From Maricaulis sp. (lineage in GTDB: Bacteria > Pseudomonadota > Alphaproteobacteria > Caulobacterales > Maricaulaceae), in NCBI GenBank assembly GCA_002694345.1, contig NZLV01000047.1, forward strand, positions 1 through 5,638: DNA of 5,638 nucleotides. The letters run 5' to 3'. Made by a program: the position numbers and the translations under genes. The notes under the pieces are model-generated. The model did no database searches, was not told the origin of the DNA, and was given only the letters and a program-made list of their open reading frames with translations. Position 1 is the stretch's first letter. Each line of letters opens with the position of its first letter. Shown one piece after another: positions 1 through 5,638 of this stretch.

Positions 1-2
1 CA

Positions 3-278
3 GCGGTTGGCGCGACGCCGGCCATGCTGGCCCAGGGGCTGGGCGAGGAAAAGATCGCCGAAGCCATCCGTCCGGTTCGCGAAGCCGCTGCCGCCGCCAT
101 CCGGGATTTCCGCGCGGGCGGCCCTCTGCCGGCCGATGCCGTGCCCGTGATGGGCTATGCGGTGCTGGCCGCGGCCTATCTCCAGGCGCTGCCGGCCTCG
201 CCCTATGCCCTGGCGCCAGAGCGTCCGCTTTTGCCGCGCCAGCTGCGGCTGACCTGGCTGTCGCTCACCGGACGGTGA
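3..278 (+). CDS. Squalene/phytoene synthase family protein, C-terminal fragment
   Basis: This reading frame is open from the left edge and ends at TGA 276-278, so about 91 C-terminal residues are visible. The internal ATG at 24 is not a credible start: coding-like sequence continues upstream to the edge and there is no ribosome binding site before it. The visible part is alanine- and leucine-rich and helical. It ends in an Arg/Pro-rich stretch (APERPLLPRQLRLTWLSLTGR region) like the tail of alphaproteobacterial squalene/phytoene synthase family proteins, which often close with a 'RP..RL.WL...GR' pattern. Those enzymes condense two prenyl diphosphates head to head, but some relatives (NDUFAF6-like) have no proven synthase activity. 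The two Asp-rich catalytic motifs would lie upstream, outside the window, so activity cannot be judged. The assignment rests on the C-terminal pattern only and is moderate. Confidence 0.6.
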   Translation, partial: AVGATPAMLAQGLGEEKIAEAIRPVREAAAAAIRDFRAGGPLPADAVPVMGYAVLAAAYLQALPASPYALAPERPLLPRQLRLTWLSLTGR

Positions 279-283
279 CTTTT
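265..283 (+). terminator. Weak hairpin with short T-run over a stop codon
   Basis: TCACC (265-269) pairs with GGTGA (274-278) around a GGAC loop and is followed by CTTTT (279-283). The 3' arm contains the stop codon of the squalene/phytoene synthase-like gene. The five-pair stem and four-T tract are at the low end for an intrinsic terminator, so it may act weakly or be chance. Confidence 0.3.
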
Positions 284-302
284 GCGTCTGCACGGCTAGA
301 GT
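275..302 (+). promoter_or_regulatory. Candidate promoter for the SDR gene
   Basis: GCTAGAGT (295-302) resembles the Caulobacter housekeeping -10 element GCTANAWC. The upstream GTGACTT (275-281) is a partial match to the -35 element TTGACGS, with a 13-base spacer, inside the usual 10-14 range. Transcription would begin near 308, leaving a leader of about 74 bases before the SDR start. The -35 overlaps the end of the preceding gene. The match is imperfect and the comparison assumes a Caulobacter-like sigma factor; read-through from upstream is also possible. Confidence 0.3.
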
Positions 303-381
303 TGATGCGGGCAGCGGACTGCGCCATCAAGGGCGACAATCCGCAAGACAATGAACACAGACCCGATCGGGAGAAACAGAC

Positions 382-1077
382 ATGCATCACGCGCTCATCA
401 CCGGTGCCAATCGCGGCCTCGGCCTGGAACACACCCGCCAATTGCTCGAGCGCGGCTGGCATGTCACGGCGGCGGTGCGCAATCCGGACGCTGCCGATGC
501 GCTGAAAGCCCTGCCGCTCGGTGAAGGCAAGCTGGATATCGTCACCTATGACGCCACGGACCTGTCCAGCCCGGCCAAGCTCGCCAAAACGGTCACCGCG
601 CCCATCGACCTTCTGTTTGCCAATGCCGGCATGGCGGCCAGCTCAACCCGCAGTTTTGGTAGCGCCGCCAATGCGGACATGCTCACCGAGTTCACCGTGA
701 ATTCCATCGCTCCGCTGGCCCTCGTCGAGGCCTTTTCGGAACAGGTCGCGGCGTCGGAAATGAAGGTCGTCGCCCTGCAGTCCTCGCGCATGGGCTCGAT
801 TGCCGACAATGACAGCGGCCATGGCTATGGCTATCGCGGCTCCAAGGCGGCGCTCAACGCGATCGGCAAATCCCTCAGTCTCGACCTCAAGGACAAGGGC
901 ATTGTCGTCCTTATCCTGCATCCGGGCTGGGTCCGCACGGATATGGGTGGCCCCAATGGCCAGCTCACCGTCACCGAAAGCGTGGAAGGCCAGCTCGACC
1001 TGATCGCGCGCGCCTACAAGCAGCCGGCCATGTCCGGCCGCTTCTTCCACGTTTCCGGACAGGATCTGCCCTGGTAG
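382..1077 (+). CDS. Short-chain dehydrogenase/reductase, C-factor-like
   Basis: This is a complete 231-residue Rossmann-fold oxidoreductase of the SDR superfamily, probably cytosolic. The cofactor motif TGANRGLG is at residues 7-14, directly after the first beta strand. Asp58/Asp61 in the YDATDL region suit the adenine-ring contact, NAG is at 81-83 and the structural Asn is Asn107. The catalytic set is Ser135 (in SSRMG), Tyr151 and Lys155 (YRGSK), followed by the PGWVRTDMGG motif at 181-190. Arg33 after the second strand suggests NADP(H) preference. The short length and the SSRMGSI and PGWVRTDMGG segments resemble the C-factor (CsgA)/sniffer-type subgroup; the substrate cannot be read from sequence. 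The start is supported by GGGAGA at 369-374, seven bases before ATG. The gene lies downstream of the squalene/phytoene synthase-like gene on the same strand and converges on trmFO with a 20-base gap. All catalytic residues are intact. Confidence 0.92.
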   Translation: MHHALITGANRGLGLEHTRQLLERGWHVTAAVRNPDAADALKALPLGEGKLDIVTYDATDLSSPAKLAKTVTAPIDLLFANAGMAASSTRSFGSAANADMLTEFTVNSIAPLALVEAFSEQVAASEMKVVALQSSRMGSIADNDSGHGYGYRGSKAALNAIGKSLSLDLKDKGIVVLILHPGWVRTDMGGPNGQLTVTESVEGQLDLIARAYKQPAMSGRFFHVSGQDLPW

Positions 1078-1095
1078 CGGTCAAGCTTGCTGCGC

Positions 1096-1111
1096 GGTCA
1101 GGTCGCTGACC
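1096..1111. other. Perfect 6-bp inverted repeat at the trmFO stop codon
   Basis: GGTCAG (1096-1101) and CTGACC (1106-1111) form a perfect stem with a four-base loop, overlapping the trmFO stop codon in the 20-base convergent gap after the SDR gene. No T-run follows it on either strand, so it is not a standard intrinsic terminator. It could protect 3' ends or slow polymerase, or be chance. Confidence 0.3.
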
Positions 1112-2489
1112 ACGCCGCAAGGTCTTCCAGCGCGCGGGCGCTCATCAGCTTTTTCTTGGCGACGCTTTTCGCCTTGCCGCGGATGCGGTTGCCCTCTTCA
1201 TCGCGGGAGGGGGCCTGCATCATCGGGAAGAGGCCGAAATTGACATTCATCGGCTGGAAACTGCCCTTGCCGGCATCCAGGTGCCCGCCGGTGACATGGG
1301 CGATCAGCGCGCCCATCGCCGTGGTCGGCGGCGGCGGGGTGATCGGCTTGCCGAGACGTTCCGCGGCCGCATAGCGGCCAGCCAGCAGGCCCATGGACGC
1401 GCTCTCCACATAGCCTTCAACCCCGATCAGCTGACCGGCAAAGCGCAGGCGCGGTTGGGATTTCAGGCGCAGCTGGTCATCCAGCAGGCGTGGTGAGTTC
1501 AGGAAAGTGTTCCGGTGAATACCGCCCAGGCGCGCGAACTGCGCCTCCTCCAGGCCGGGGATCATGCGGAAGATGTCGGTCTGGGCGCCGTATTTCATCT
1601 TGGTCTGGAAGCCGACCATGTTGAACAGCGTACCCAGCGCATTGTCCTGGCGCAGCTGGACGATCGCCCAGGGCTTCACCGTCGGATCATGCGGATTGGT
1701 CAGGCCGACTGGTTTCATCGGGCCATGGCGCAGCGTCTCGCGTCCGCGCTCAGCCATCACTTCGATCGGCAAACAACCGTCGAAATAGGGCGTGTTCTCT
1801 TCCCATTCCTTGAATTCAGTCTTGGGCGCGGCCAGCAGGGCATCGATGAAGGCCTCATACTGCTCCTTGTCCATCGGGCAGTTGAGATAGGCCTTCTTCT
1901 CCGCTTCCGTCTCGCCCTTGTCATAGCGCGACTGGAACCAGGCCTTGTCCAGATTGATGCTCTCGCGATGGATCACCGGGGCGATCGCATCAAAGAAGGC
2001 CAGCTCGCCTTCACCGGTCGCGTCCAGGATCGCCTTGGACAGGCTCTCCGAGGTCAGCGGACCGGTTGCGATGATCACACTGTCCCAGTCTTCCGGCGGC
2101 AGGGCCGGGATCTCGCCACGTTCGATCGTCACCAGCGGATGCTCACTCAGCCGCTTGGTGACGGCTGCGGAGAAGGCATCGCGGTCGACGGCCAGCGCGC
2201 CGCCGGCCGGCAGGCGGTGATTGTCGCCCTCAGCCATGATGATCGAGTTCAGACGCCGCATCTCTTCGTGCAGCAGGCCCACCGCATTTGTCTGGTGGTC
2301 ATCCGAGCGGAAGGAGTTGGAGCAGACCAGCTCGGCCAGCCCGTCGGTTTTGTGGGCATCTGTGCCCACCACGCCGCGCATCTCATGCAGGATCACAGGC
2401 ACGCCGTGCGAAACGAGCTGCCAGGTGGCTTCGGAACCGGCCATGCCGCCGCCGATAACGTGTACGGGTTTCATCGCTTGATCAGTCAT
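1098..2489 (-). CDS. trmFO: TrmFO, folate/FAD-dependent tRNA uracil-54 C5-methyltransferase
   Basis: TrmFO methylates U54 in the tRNA T-loop to ribothymidine, using methylenetetrahydrofolate as carbon donor and FAD as carrier. The family is typical of Firmicutes, alphaproteobacteria and others that lack SAM-dependent TrmA. With the start chosen here the protein has 463 residues, a normal length for proteobacterial members. The FAD-binding IGGGMAGSEA motif is at residues 12-21. The two conserved cysteines shown in Bacillus subtilis to be important (C53, C226) correspond to Cys56 in LVCSNSF and Cys239 in DGCLPIEVMAERG. The C-terminal FAGQLIGVEGYVESASMG and MNVNFGLFP blocks are also family hallmarks. 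In-frame ATGs lie at 2498, 2489 and 2474, none with a clear ribosome binding site. I chose 2489 because a candidate -10 element overlaps the 2498 ATG and because an MTD..-type N-terminus fits the family. It follows the M48 gene by 70 bases on the same strand and may be partly co-transcribed with it. Confidence 0.97.
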   Translation of the reverse strand: MTDQAMKPVHVIGGGMAGSEATWQLVSHGVPVILHEMRGVVGTDAHKTDGLAELVCSNSFRSDDHQTNAVGLLHEEMRRLNSIIMAEGDNHRLPAGGALAVDRDAFSAAVTKRLSEHPLVTIERGEIPALPPEDWDSVIIATGPLTSESLSKAILDATGEGELAFFDAIAPVIHRESINLDKAWFQSRYDKGETEAEKKAYLNCPMDKEQYEAFIDALLAAPKTEFKEWEENTPYFDGCLPIEVMAERGRETLRHGPMKPVGLTNPHDPTVKPWAIVQLRQDNALGTLFNMVGFQTKMKYGAQTDIFRMIPGLEEAQFARLGGIHRNTFLNSPRLLDDQLRLKSQPRLRFAGQLIGVEGYVESASMGLLAGRYAAAERLGKPITPPPPTTAMGALIAHVTGGHLDAGKGSFQPMNVNFGLFPMMQAPSRDEEGNRIRGKAKSVAKKKLMSARALEDLAAWSAT

Positions 2490-2497
2490 GCGCGGCA

Positions 2498-2524
2498 TAT
2501 CGAGCCGCAGCCGGATGAAGTCAA
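2498..2524 (-). promoter_or_regulatory. Candidate promoter for trmFO
   Basis: Reading leftward on the minus strand, TTGACTT (2524-2518) is a good -35 match. After 12 bases comes GCTCGATA (2505-2498), matching five of the seven defined positions of the Caulobacter -10 consensus GCTANAWC. Transcription would start around 2492-2489, at or just before the ATG at 2489, which would give a leaderless mRNA. It lies in the 61-70 base gap after the M48 gene, so trmFO may be expressed both from here and by read-through. Based on consensus matching by eye only. Confidence 0.4.
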
Positions 2525-2559
2525 GCGAGCGGGGTCAGTCCGGTCCCGGCGCGGCGGGC

Positions 2560-3840
2560 TTATTCCGGCTCCGGTTCGGGTCGGGTGCCCACTTCGGCGT
2601 CGGCCTCGTCCTTGGTCGATGTGCTCAACGCATCGGCGATCCGGTCGGCTGCCCGCTCCATCGCGGTGTCATTCACGCGAACCCCGGTTTCGCAGACGGC
2701 ACCCAGCGCGGCCCAGTCTTCATTGCTCATGGCCGGTGTGCCCGACCAGTCCAGCCCTGCCGCTGCTGCGCGGGATGCCTCGGCCCGGCGGGTTGTGTCG
2801 GGGTGGGTGCGCAGTGTGGAGCGCAACCAAGCCTCTGCCCGTTCCTGCCGCGTTTCCGTGCGTTCGCTATCGCCTTCGGCTTCCGCATCCTCGATCTCGG
2901 CTTCCATGTCCTCGAACACGCTCTGCATCCGGTCGAAGAAATCGGCCAGGGCTTCCGGATTCATGTCTGCTGCAGCCAGATAGGCCAGCGCATATGCGTC
3001 CGCTTCGGCCTCGGCGGCGCGGGAATGGCGCAGGCTTTCCAGCGTCGCTCCGGTGCGGGCGATTTCCTGGCCGGCTCCGGTTCCGCCGCCGATCAGGAAT
3101 TCCAGCAGCACGCCAAACCCCATCTCCCGCAGCTGCGCCGCCATCACATGGCGCTGGGCGACATGGGCGGCTTCATGGGCGAGCACGCCGGCCAGTTCGT
3201 CCGGGCTCTCCATGGCGTCGATCAGATCATCGGTCACCACGATCCAGCCCCCCGGCAGGGCAAAGGCATTGGGGAAGGGGGCGTCGACAATCCGCAGTTT
3301 CAGTTCGAACGGACTGTCGGACACGGCTTCCAGCCGGTCCCCCAGCTCATCCAGAGCGGCCTGGGTCGCGTCCGGCGTTTCGCATTCATCGGTGAACCAA
3401 GCCACGAACTGGTTGGAGCGAGCGCCGAGGCGGGCTTCAACATCCAGCGGTACGGCCTGGGCCAGCGGGGTCGCCAGCATTGGCAGGCCATACACCATGA
3501 AACCGGCGAGACCGGCGGCCAGTGCTGTCAGACTGCCGCCGAGCATCCAGGTGCCCCGGCGGATACTGCGATCATCCAGCAGGCGCGGAAGCAGGGGACG
3601 CAGGCGCGCGGCATTCTCGCGGTCCAGGCTCAGCCGGGCATCGGAGTCGGTTTCGCTGATCACCACGGACCCGTCCGGCCGGTCGGGCAGGCGGCGCAGA
3701 CGCTTGATCCGCCAGAACAGGCGAAGACTGTCCCCGGTCAGCGCCAGGCGATCATCTTCCACCGTCACGCTGACCGGATGGATGCGGGCCGTGTCGCCGT
3801 CGGCAAACAGGCCGGTGATCAGGGTCGGATCAGATGACAT
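2560..3840 (-). CDS. M48 family zinc metallopeptidase, membrane-anchored
   Basis: This is a 426-residue protease with the zinc motif HEAAH at residues 222-226 (ligands His222 and His226, catalytic Glu223). The third ligand is probably Glu277 in the EAEAD motif. FALPGGWIVVTDDLI at 193-207 is the strand region typical of M48 (BepA/LoiP-like) enzymes. Residues 1-95 form a soluble N-terminal domain with beta character and basic stretches, of the kind often found ahead of M48 domains and of unknown role. A hydrophobic segment at about 98-120 should anchor the protein, placing the protease domain in the periplasm if residues 1-95 are cytosolic. A highly acidic insert (about 305-333) precedes the THPDTTRRAE helix, and the protein ends in PEPEPE. 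ATG 3840 was chosen because it begins inside the yjgN end (11-base overlap); the frame continues upstream to 4008 but that part is yjgN antisense-frame shadow. Probable role: envelope protein quality control, substrate unknown. Confidence 0.9.
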   Translation of the reverse strand: MSSDPTLITGLFADGDTARIHPVSVTVEDDRLALTGDSLRLFWRIKRLRRLPDRPDGSVVISETDSDARLSLDRENAARLRPLLPRLLDDRSIRRGTWMLGGSLTALAAGLAGFMVYGLPMLATPLAQAVPLDVEARLGARSNQFVAWFTDECETPDATQAALDELGDRLEAVSDSPFELKLRIVDAPFPNAFALPGGWIVVTDDLIDAMESPDELAGVLAHEAAHVAQRHVMAAQLREMGFGVLLEFLIGGGTGAGQEIARTGATLESLRHSRAAEAEADAYALAYLAAADMNPEALADFFDRMQSVFEDMEAEIEDAEAEGDSERTETRQERAEAWLRSTLRTHPDTTRRAEASRAAAAGLDWSGTPAMSNEDWAALGAVCETGVRVNDTAMERAADRIADALSTSTKDEADAEVGTRPEPEPE

Positions 3841-5011
3841 TGCCGATATCGAAGGCATCGGCGAGACCCTCGCCGGACTTCGGTCCCTTGTCTGCATTCT
3901 GGCGGATCGAGGCGATGTCGATTTCGCCCTCGGCTTCCAAGCGTTTGAAGATATAGCGCCACAGCCGCATCTGCGCGATCGGCAGGCCCAGGCCCAGCGT
4001 GCCGGCAATGATCACGAAGTTGAGGGCATAGACCCAGCCCAGGCTGAACGTGTTGGCCCTGATCGTGAAACGGACGCCCTCAAAGCTCACAATCTGTGCC
4101 TTCCGCCGCAGCAGGGCGGCCGCATATGGCAGGCTGAAAATCCCGACAATGATCATGTAGACCAGCAGGGCGGCGTAGATTTTCACGATCAGCACGATGT
4201 CGAAATCGGGCTGGCCGCCGGCCTCGATCGTATCCCAGACCAGCACCATGTAGACGGCGATGAAGGCGAAATAGCCCAGCAGGCCGAAAATCCAGGCCAG
4301 GGCGAAGGCGCCATAGGTCGGTCCCGCCAGGCCTTCATCGCCCTGCGGCACGCTGAAACGGTGGTCGCCGTAGAAGGTGTCGGCCCAGAGCATGCGGGTC
4401 AGGCGCATTTCGGCGGCCGGCGCGAACCAGCCCAGGGTCAGCGAGGTCAGGATGGAATAGCCCACCGACGCCCAGGCATAGCGGTTGGCCGAGCCGGATT
4501 GGCCCAAGCGGATGCCGCGCCAGGTCGTTCGCGACAGGCGATAGCGGCGGGCGACCCAGACCGCCACACCCAGAAGCCAGGAAAAGAGCAGGATGATCGG
4601 GATATAGGCGAGCCCGAAATAGAGCATGAACTGCTCTGGCGGCAGCAGAAGCTGGCCCGCAAACATCACCGCATAAATCGGCAGCAGGACGAACAGCATC
4701 ACTACGATGAAGGAGCGAAACAGCTCCCAGCCGGAGCCGGTATATTCCAGCGGCGTTCCATTCACGGTCGTTGTGGACCAGAGATAGCGCCGCACCCGGG
4801 TCCGCCCCCAGAACCGCCAGAGCGTCAGGGTGATGATGTTCAGCAGCGCATTGAGCAGGGTGATGGGCAGGATGCCGCCCCATGTGGCGGATTGGTTGAA
4901 GACCAGGCGCTCGCGGGCGTCATCCTCTCCTGTCGGAGCTTCGGCCTGACCGGTCATGCCAAGGTTTTCAGCTGGGTCCCCGCCAGCCGGCACATCTGCT
5001 TCATCACTCAT
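3830..5011 (-). CDS. YjgN family (DUF898) integral membrane protein
   Basis: This 393-residue inner-membrane protein matches the YjgN/DUF898 family, whose function is unknown to me. After an acidic, probably disordered N-terminus (1-35), about seven hydrophobic segments can be seen near 46-66, 99-121, 130-153, 180-200, 236-259, 273-298 and 325-345. Family-like signatures are the basic motif WRFWGRTRVRRYLW (65-78) after the first segment, RYRLSRTTWRGIRLG (156-170), and the repeated-type 'LWADTFYGDHRF' (208-219) and 'FEGVRFTIRANTFSLGW' (310-326) blocks, where small soluble strands alternate with membrane helices. No catalytic motif is evident. The start at 5011 has GGGGG-like sequence (5022-5018) six bases upstream. 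The last 11 bases overlap the M48 protease start, implying one mRNA and coupled translation. It may be a partner, regulator or substrate-presenting protein for the protease; that is inference from position. Confidence 0.9.
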   Translation of the reverse strand: MSDEADVPAGGDPAENLGMTGQAEAPTGEDDARERLVFNQSATWGGILPITLLNALLNIITLTLWRFWGRTRVRRYLWSTTTVNGTPLEYTGSGWELFRSFIVVMLFVLLPIYAVMFAGQLLLPPEQFMLYFGLAYIPIILLFSWLLGVAVWVARRYRLSRTTWRGIRLGQSGSANRYAWASVGYSILTSLTLGWFAPAAEMRLTRMLWADTFYGDHRFSVPQGDEGLAGPTYGAFALAWIFGLLGYFAFIAVYMVLVWDTIEAGGQPDFDIVLIVKIYAALLVYMIIVGIFSLPYAAALLRRKAQIVSFEGVRFTIRANTFSLGWVYALNFVIIAGTLGLGLPIAQMRLWRYIFKRLEAEGEIDIASIRQNADKGPKSGEGLADAFDIGNVI

Positions 5012-5035
5012 TTAACGCCCCCACTCGAACCAGAT

Positions 5036-5047
5036 CACGTTAACGTG
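5036..5047. promoter_or_regulatory. Perfect 12-bp palindrome, possible operator
   Basis: CACGTTAACGTG reads the same on both strands and lies in the divergent region, 25 bases from the yjgN start and over its likely -10 element. The size and position suit a binding site for a dimeric repressor. No regulator is encoded in view and I do not recognise the site as belonging to a named protein. Confidence 0.4.
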
Positions 5048-5064
5048 CTGACCTTTCCGGTCAA
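5037..5064 (-). promoter_or_regulatory. Candidate promoter for the yjgN-M48 operon
   Basis: Reading leftward, TTGACC (5064-5059) is a strong -35 match. A -10 candidate follows 13 bases after the seven-base -35: GTTAACGT (5044-5037), a weak match that also offers TAACGT in the sigma-70 style. It lies inside the 12-base palindrome at 5036-5047. The leader would be roughly 20 bases. Only the -35 is convincing. Confidence 0.35.
5049..5063. repeat. Inverted repeat TGACC-N5-GGTCA
   Basis: Perfect five-base arms (5049-5053 and 5059-5063) flank TTTCC. The right arm overlaps the yjgN -35 candidate and the repeat sits one base from the palindrome at 5036-5047. It may be a second operator half of the same control region, or chance. 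Confidence 0.3.
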
Positions 5065-5090
5065 CGCGAAACCCGGCTCGACCAAACAAC

Positions 5091-5120
5091 TTGACGTAGA
5101 GGGATGCGGTTCGCAAAACT
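5091..5120 (+). promoter_or_regulatory. Candidate promoter for the rightmost gene
   Basis: TTGACG (5091-5096) is an exact match to the core -35 element. GCAAAACT (5113-5120) is a partial match to the Caulobacter-type -10 GCTANAWC, 15 bases after the seven-base -35; as a sigma-70 -10, CAAAAC (5114-5119) has 17-base spacing. The start of transcription would be near 5127, giving a leader of about 15 bases that still contains the GGGGGA ribosome binding site. Confidence 0.45.
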
Positions 5121-5141
5121 CACCACAAATTGGGGGAATTT

Positions 5142-5638
5142 ATGCTGAACCGTATTTCCGGGCTATTGCTGGCGGCCGTTTTGGCGACCAGCACAGCTGC
5201 CGCGCAGGATGAGCCTCTGCCGCAAGAGGTTGGCCGGGCCTATCTGGACTATCAGGCGGCCCTGCAGGCGGGCGATGCCGAAGCCTTGCTGGAGGCTGGG
5301 CAGCGGGCATTTGAAGCCGGAGAAGCGGCGGAGATTGATCGCGGGGTTCTGGCCACACTGTCGGAAAACTACGGCTTCGCCGCGTCCCTGAATGGCGAGT
5401 ATGAGCAGGCCCAGCAAGCCTGGCGTGAAGCAGCGCGTCTGTCCGACCGTGCCAATGCCGACCCGGTTGAACGCGCCTGGCGCTGGCACAATGCGGCCTT
5501 GGTAGCCCTTCAGTTGTCAGACATGCTCGATGCCTATGCCTGTTCCCGGAATGCCCAGCTTGCCCTGGATGATTTGGACGGCGAACTCGGGGATGCGGCG
5601 TCCTTTGCCGGTGACGCGCTCCTGACCCGCGCGCTGAC
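5142..5638 (+). CDS. Secreted TPR-like helical protein, N-terminal part
   Basis: The frame opens at ATG 5142 and has no stop through the right edge, so 165 codons of a longer gene are visible. GGGGGA (5132-5137) lies four bases before the ATG and a promoter candidate lies upstream, which fixes the start. The N-terminus is a classic Sec signal peptide: Asn3-Arg4, a hydrophobic core at 7-15, and a likely signal peptidase I cut after Ala21 in TAAA-QDE. The mature part consists of Ala- and Leu-rich amphipathic helices with Gly-Asp/Gly-Glu turns, for example ALQAGDAEALLEAGQRAFEAG and SLNGEYEQAQQAWREAARL, resembling tetratricopeptide repeats. It is therefore probably a periplasmic protein-interaction domain. 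Some Maricaulales/Hyphomonadaceae proteins place such repeats ahead of a TonB C-terminal domain, but nothing here proves that. It is divergent from yjgN across a 130-base control region. Confidence 0.85.
   Translation, partial: MLNRISGLLLAAVLATSTAAAQDEPLPQEVGRAYLDYQAALQAGDAEALLEAGQRAFEAGEAAEIDRGVLATLSENYGFAASLNGEYEQAQQAWREAARLSDRANADPVERAWRWHNAALVALQLSDMLDAYACSRNAQLALDDLDGELGDAASFAGDALLTRAL

Noticed and set aside
1365..1379. Perfect inverted repeat GGCCGC-ATA-GCGGCC
   Set aside because: It lies inside trmFO and arises from codons for the GRYAAAERLG segment; GC-rich alanine and arginine codons make such repeats common.
1515..3395. A 626-codon plus-strand open frame running across trmFO and the M48 gene
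   Set aside because: It is antisense to two genes with intact family motifs, spans the gap between them, and its translation is Arg/Pro/His-rich without recognisable motifs. It is the usual shadow frame of GC-rich coding DNA.
3841..4008. A 56-codon N-terminal extension of the M48 frame
   Set aside because: The extra residues are Arg/Ser/Pro-rich and overlap conserved yjgN coding sequence in another frame. The ATG at 3840 gives a natural N-terminus and a typical operon overlap.
5012..5043. Two TTAA motifs suggesting a CtrA site
   Set aside because: They are 24 bases apart, whereas CtrA sites need TTAA with seven bases between, so the spacing does not fit.
3053..5212. A 719-codon plus-strand open frame across M48, yjgN and the divergent promoter region
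   Set aside because: It is antisense to well-supported genes, low in complexity (Arg/Ser then Gln/Asp/His-rich), and its end overlaps the start of the secreted TPR-like gene. Long antisense frames are expected at this GC content.
5140..5489. Minus-strand open frames over the right end
   Set aside because: They are antisense to the signal-peptide-bearing gene starting at 5142, which has a ribosome binding site and coherent helical composition. The minus frames are Pro/Arg/Gln-rich without motifs.

Overview
The window is GC-rich, densely coding DNA in which G/C dominates third codon positions. The gene set is a squalene/phytoene synthase-like protein, the folate-dependent tRNA methyltransferase TrmFO, a YjgN (DUF898) membrane protein and an M48 protease. 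Together with promoter-like elements close to the Caulobacter housekeeping consensus, this suggests an alphaproteobacterium, most likely Caulobacterales or Maricaulales/Hyphomonadaceae. The lineage is inferred from style and gene content, not from a marker-gene match. Nothing here looks like a mobile element, CRISPR array, rRNA or tRNA.

Layout, left to right. (1) Positions 3-278, plus strand: the C-terminal end of a squalene/phytoene synthase family protein, with a small hairpin over its stop codon. (2) A 103-base gap with a weak promoter candidate, then a complete C-factor-like short-chain dehydrogenase on the plus strand (382-1077). (3) After 20 bases, three genes on the minus strand, transcribed right to left: yjgN/DUF898 (5011 to 3830), an M48 metalloprotease (3840 to 2560) and trmFO (2489 to 1098). 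The protease start lies inside the end of yjgN (11-base overlap), so those two are very likely co-transcribed and translationally coupled. trmFO follows after about 70 bases and may have its own promoter. (4) A 130-base divergent intergenic region (5012-5141) with two outward-facing promoter candidates and two inverted repeats. (5) From 5142, plus strand: the start of a secreted, helical TPR-like protein that runs off the window.

Functionally the genes fall into separate modules. TrmFO makes ribothymidine at position 54 of tRNA. YjgN and the M48 protease form a membrane/envelope pair whose joint role is not known to me. The SDR is a probable NADP-dependent oxidoreductase of unknown substrate. 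The outer two genes are incomplete. The window reads mostly as ordinary chromosome. The points most worth a second look are the coupled YjgN-M48 pair, the paired dyads in the divergent promoter region, and a possible leaderless trmFO transcript.
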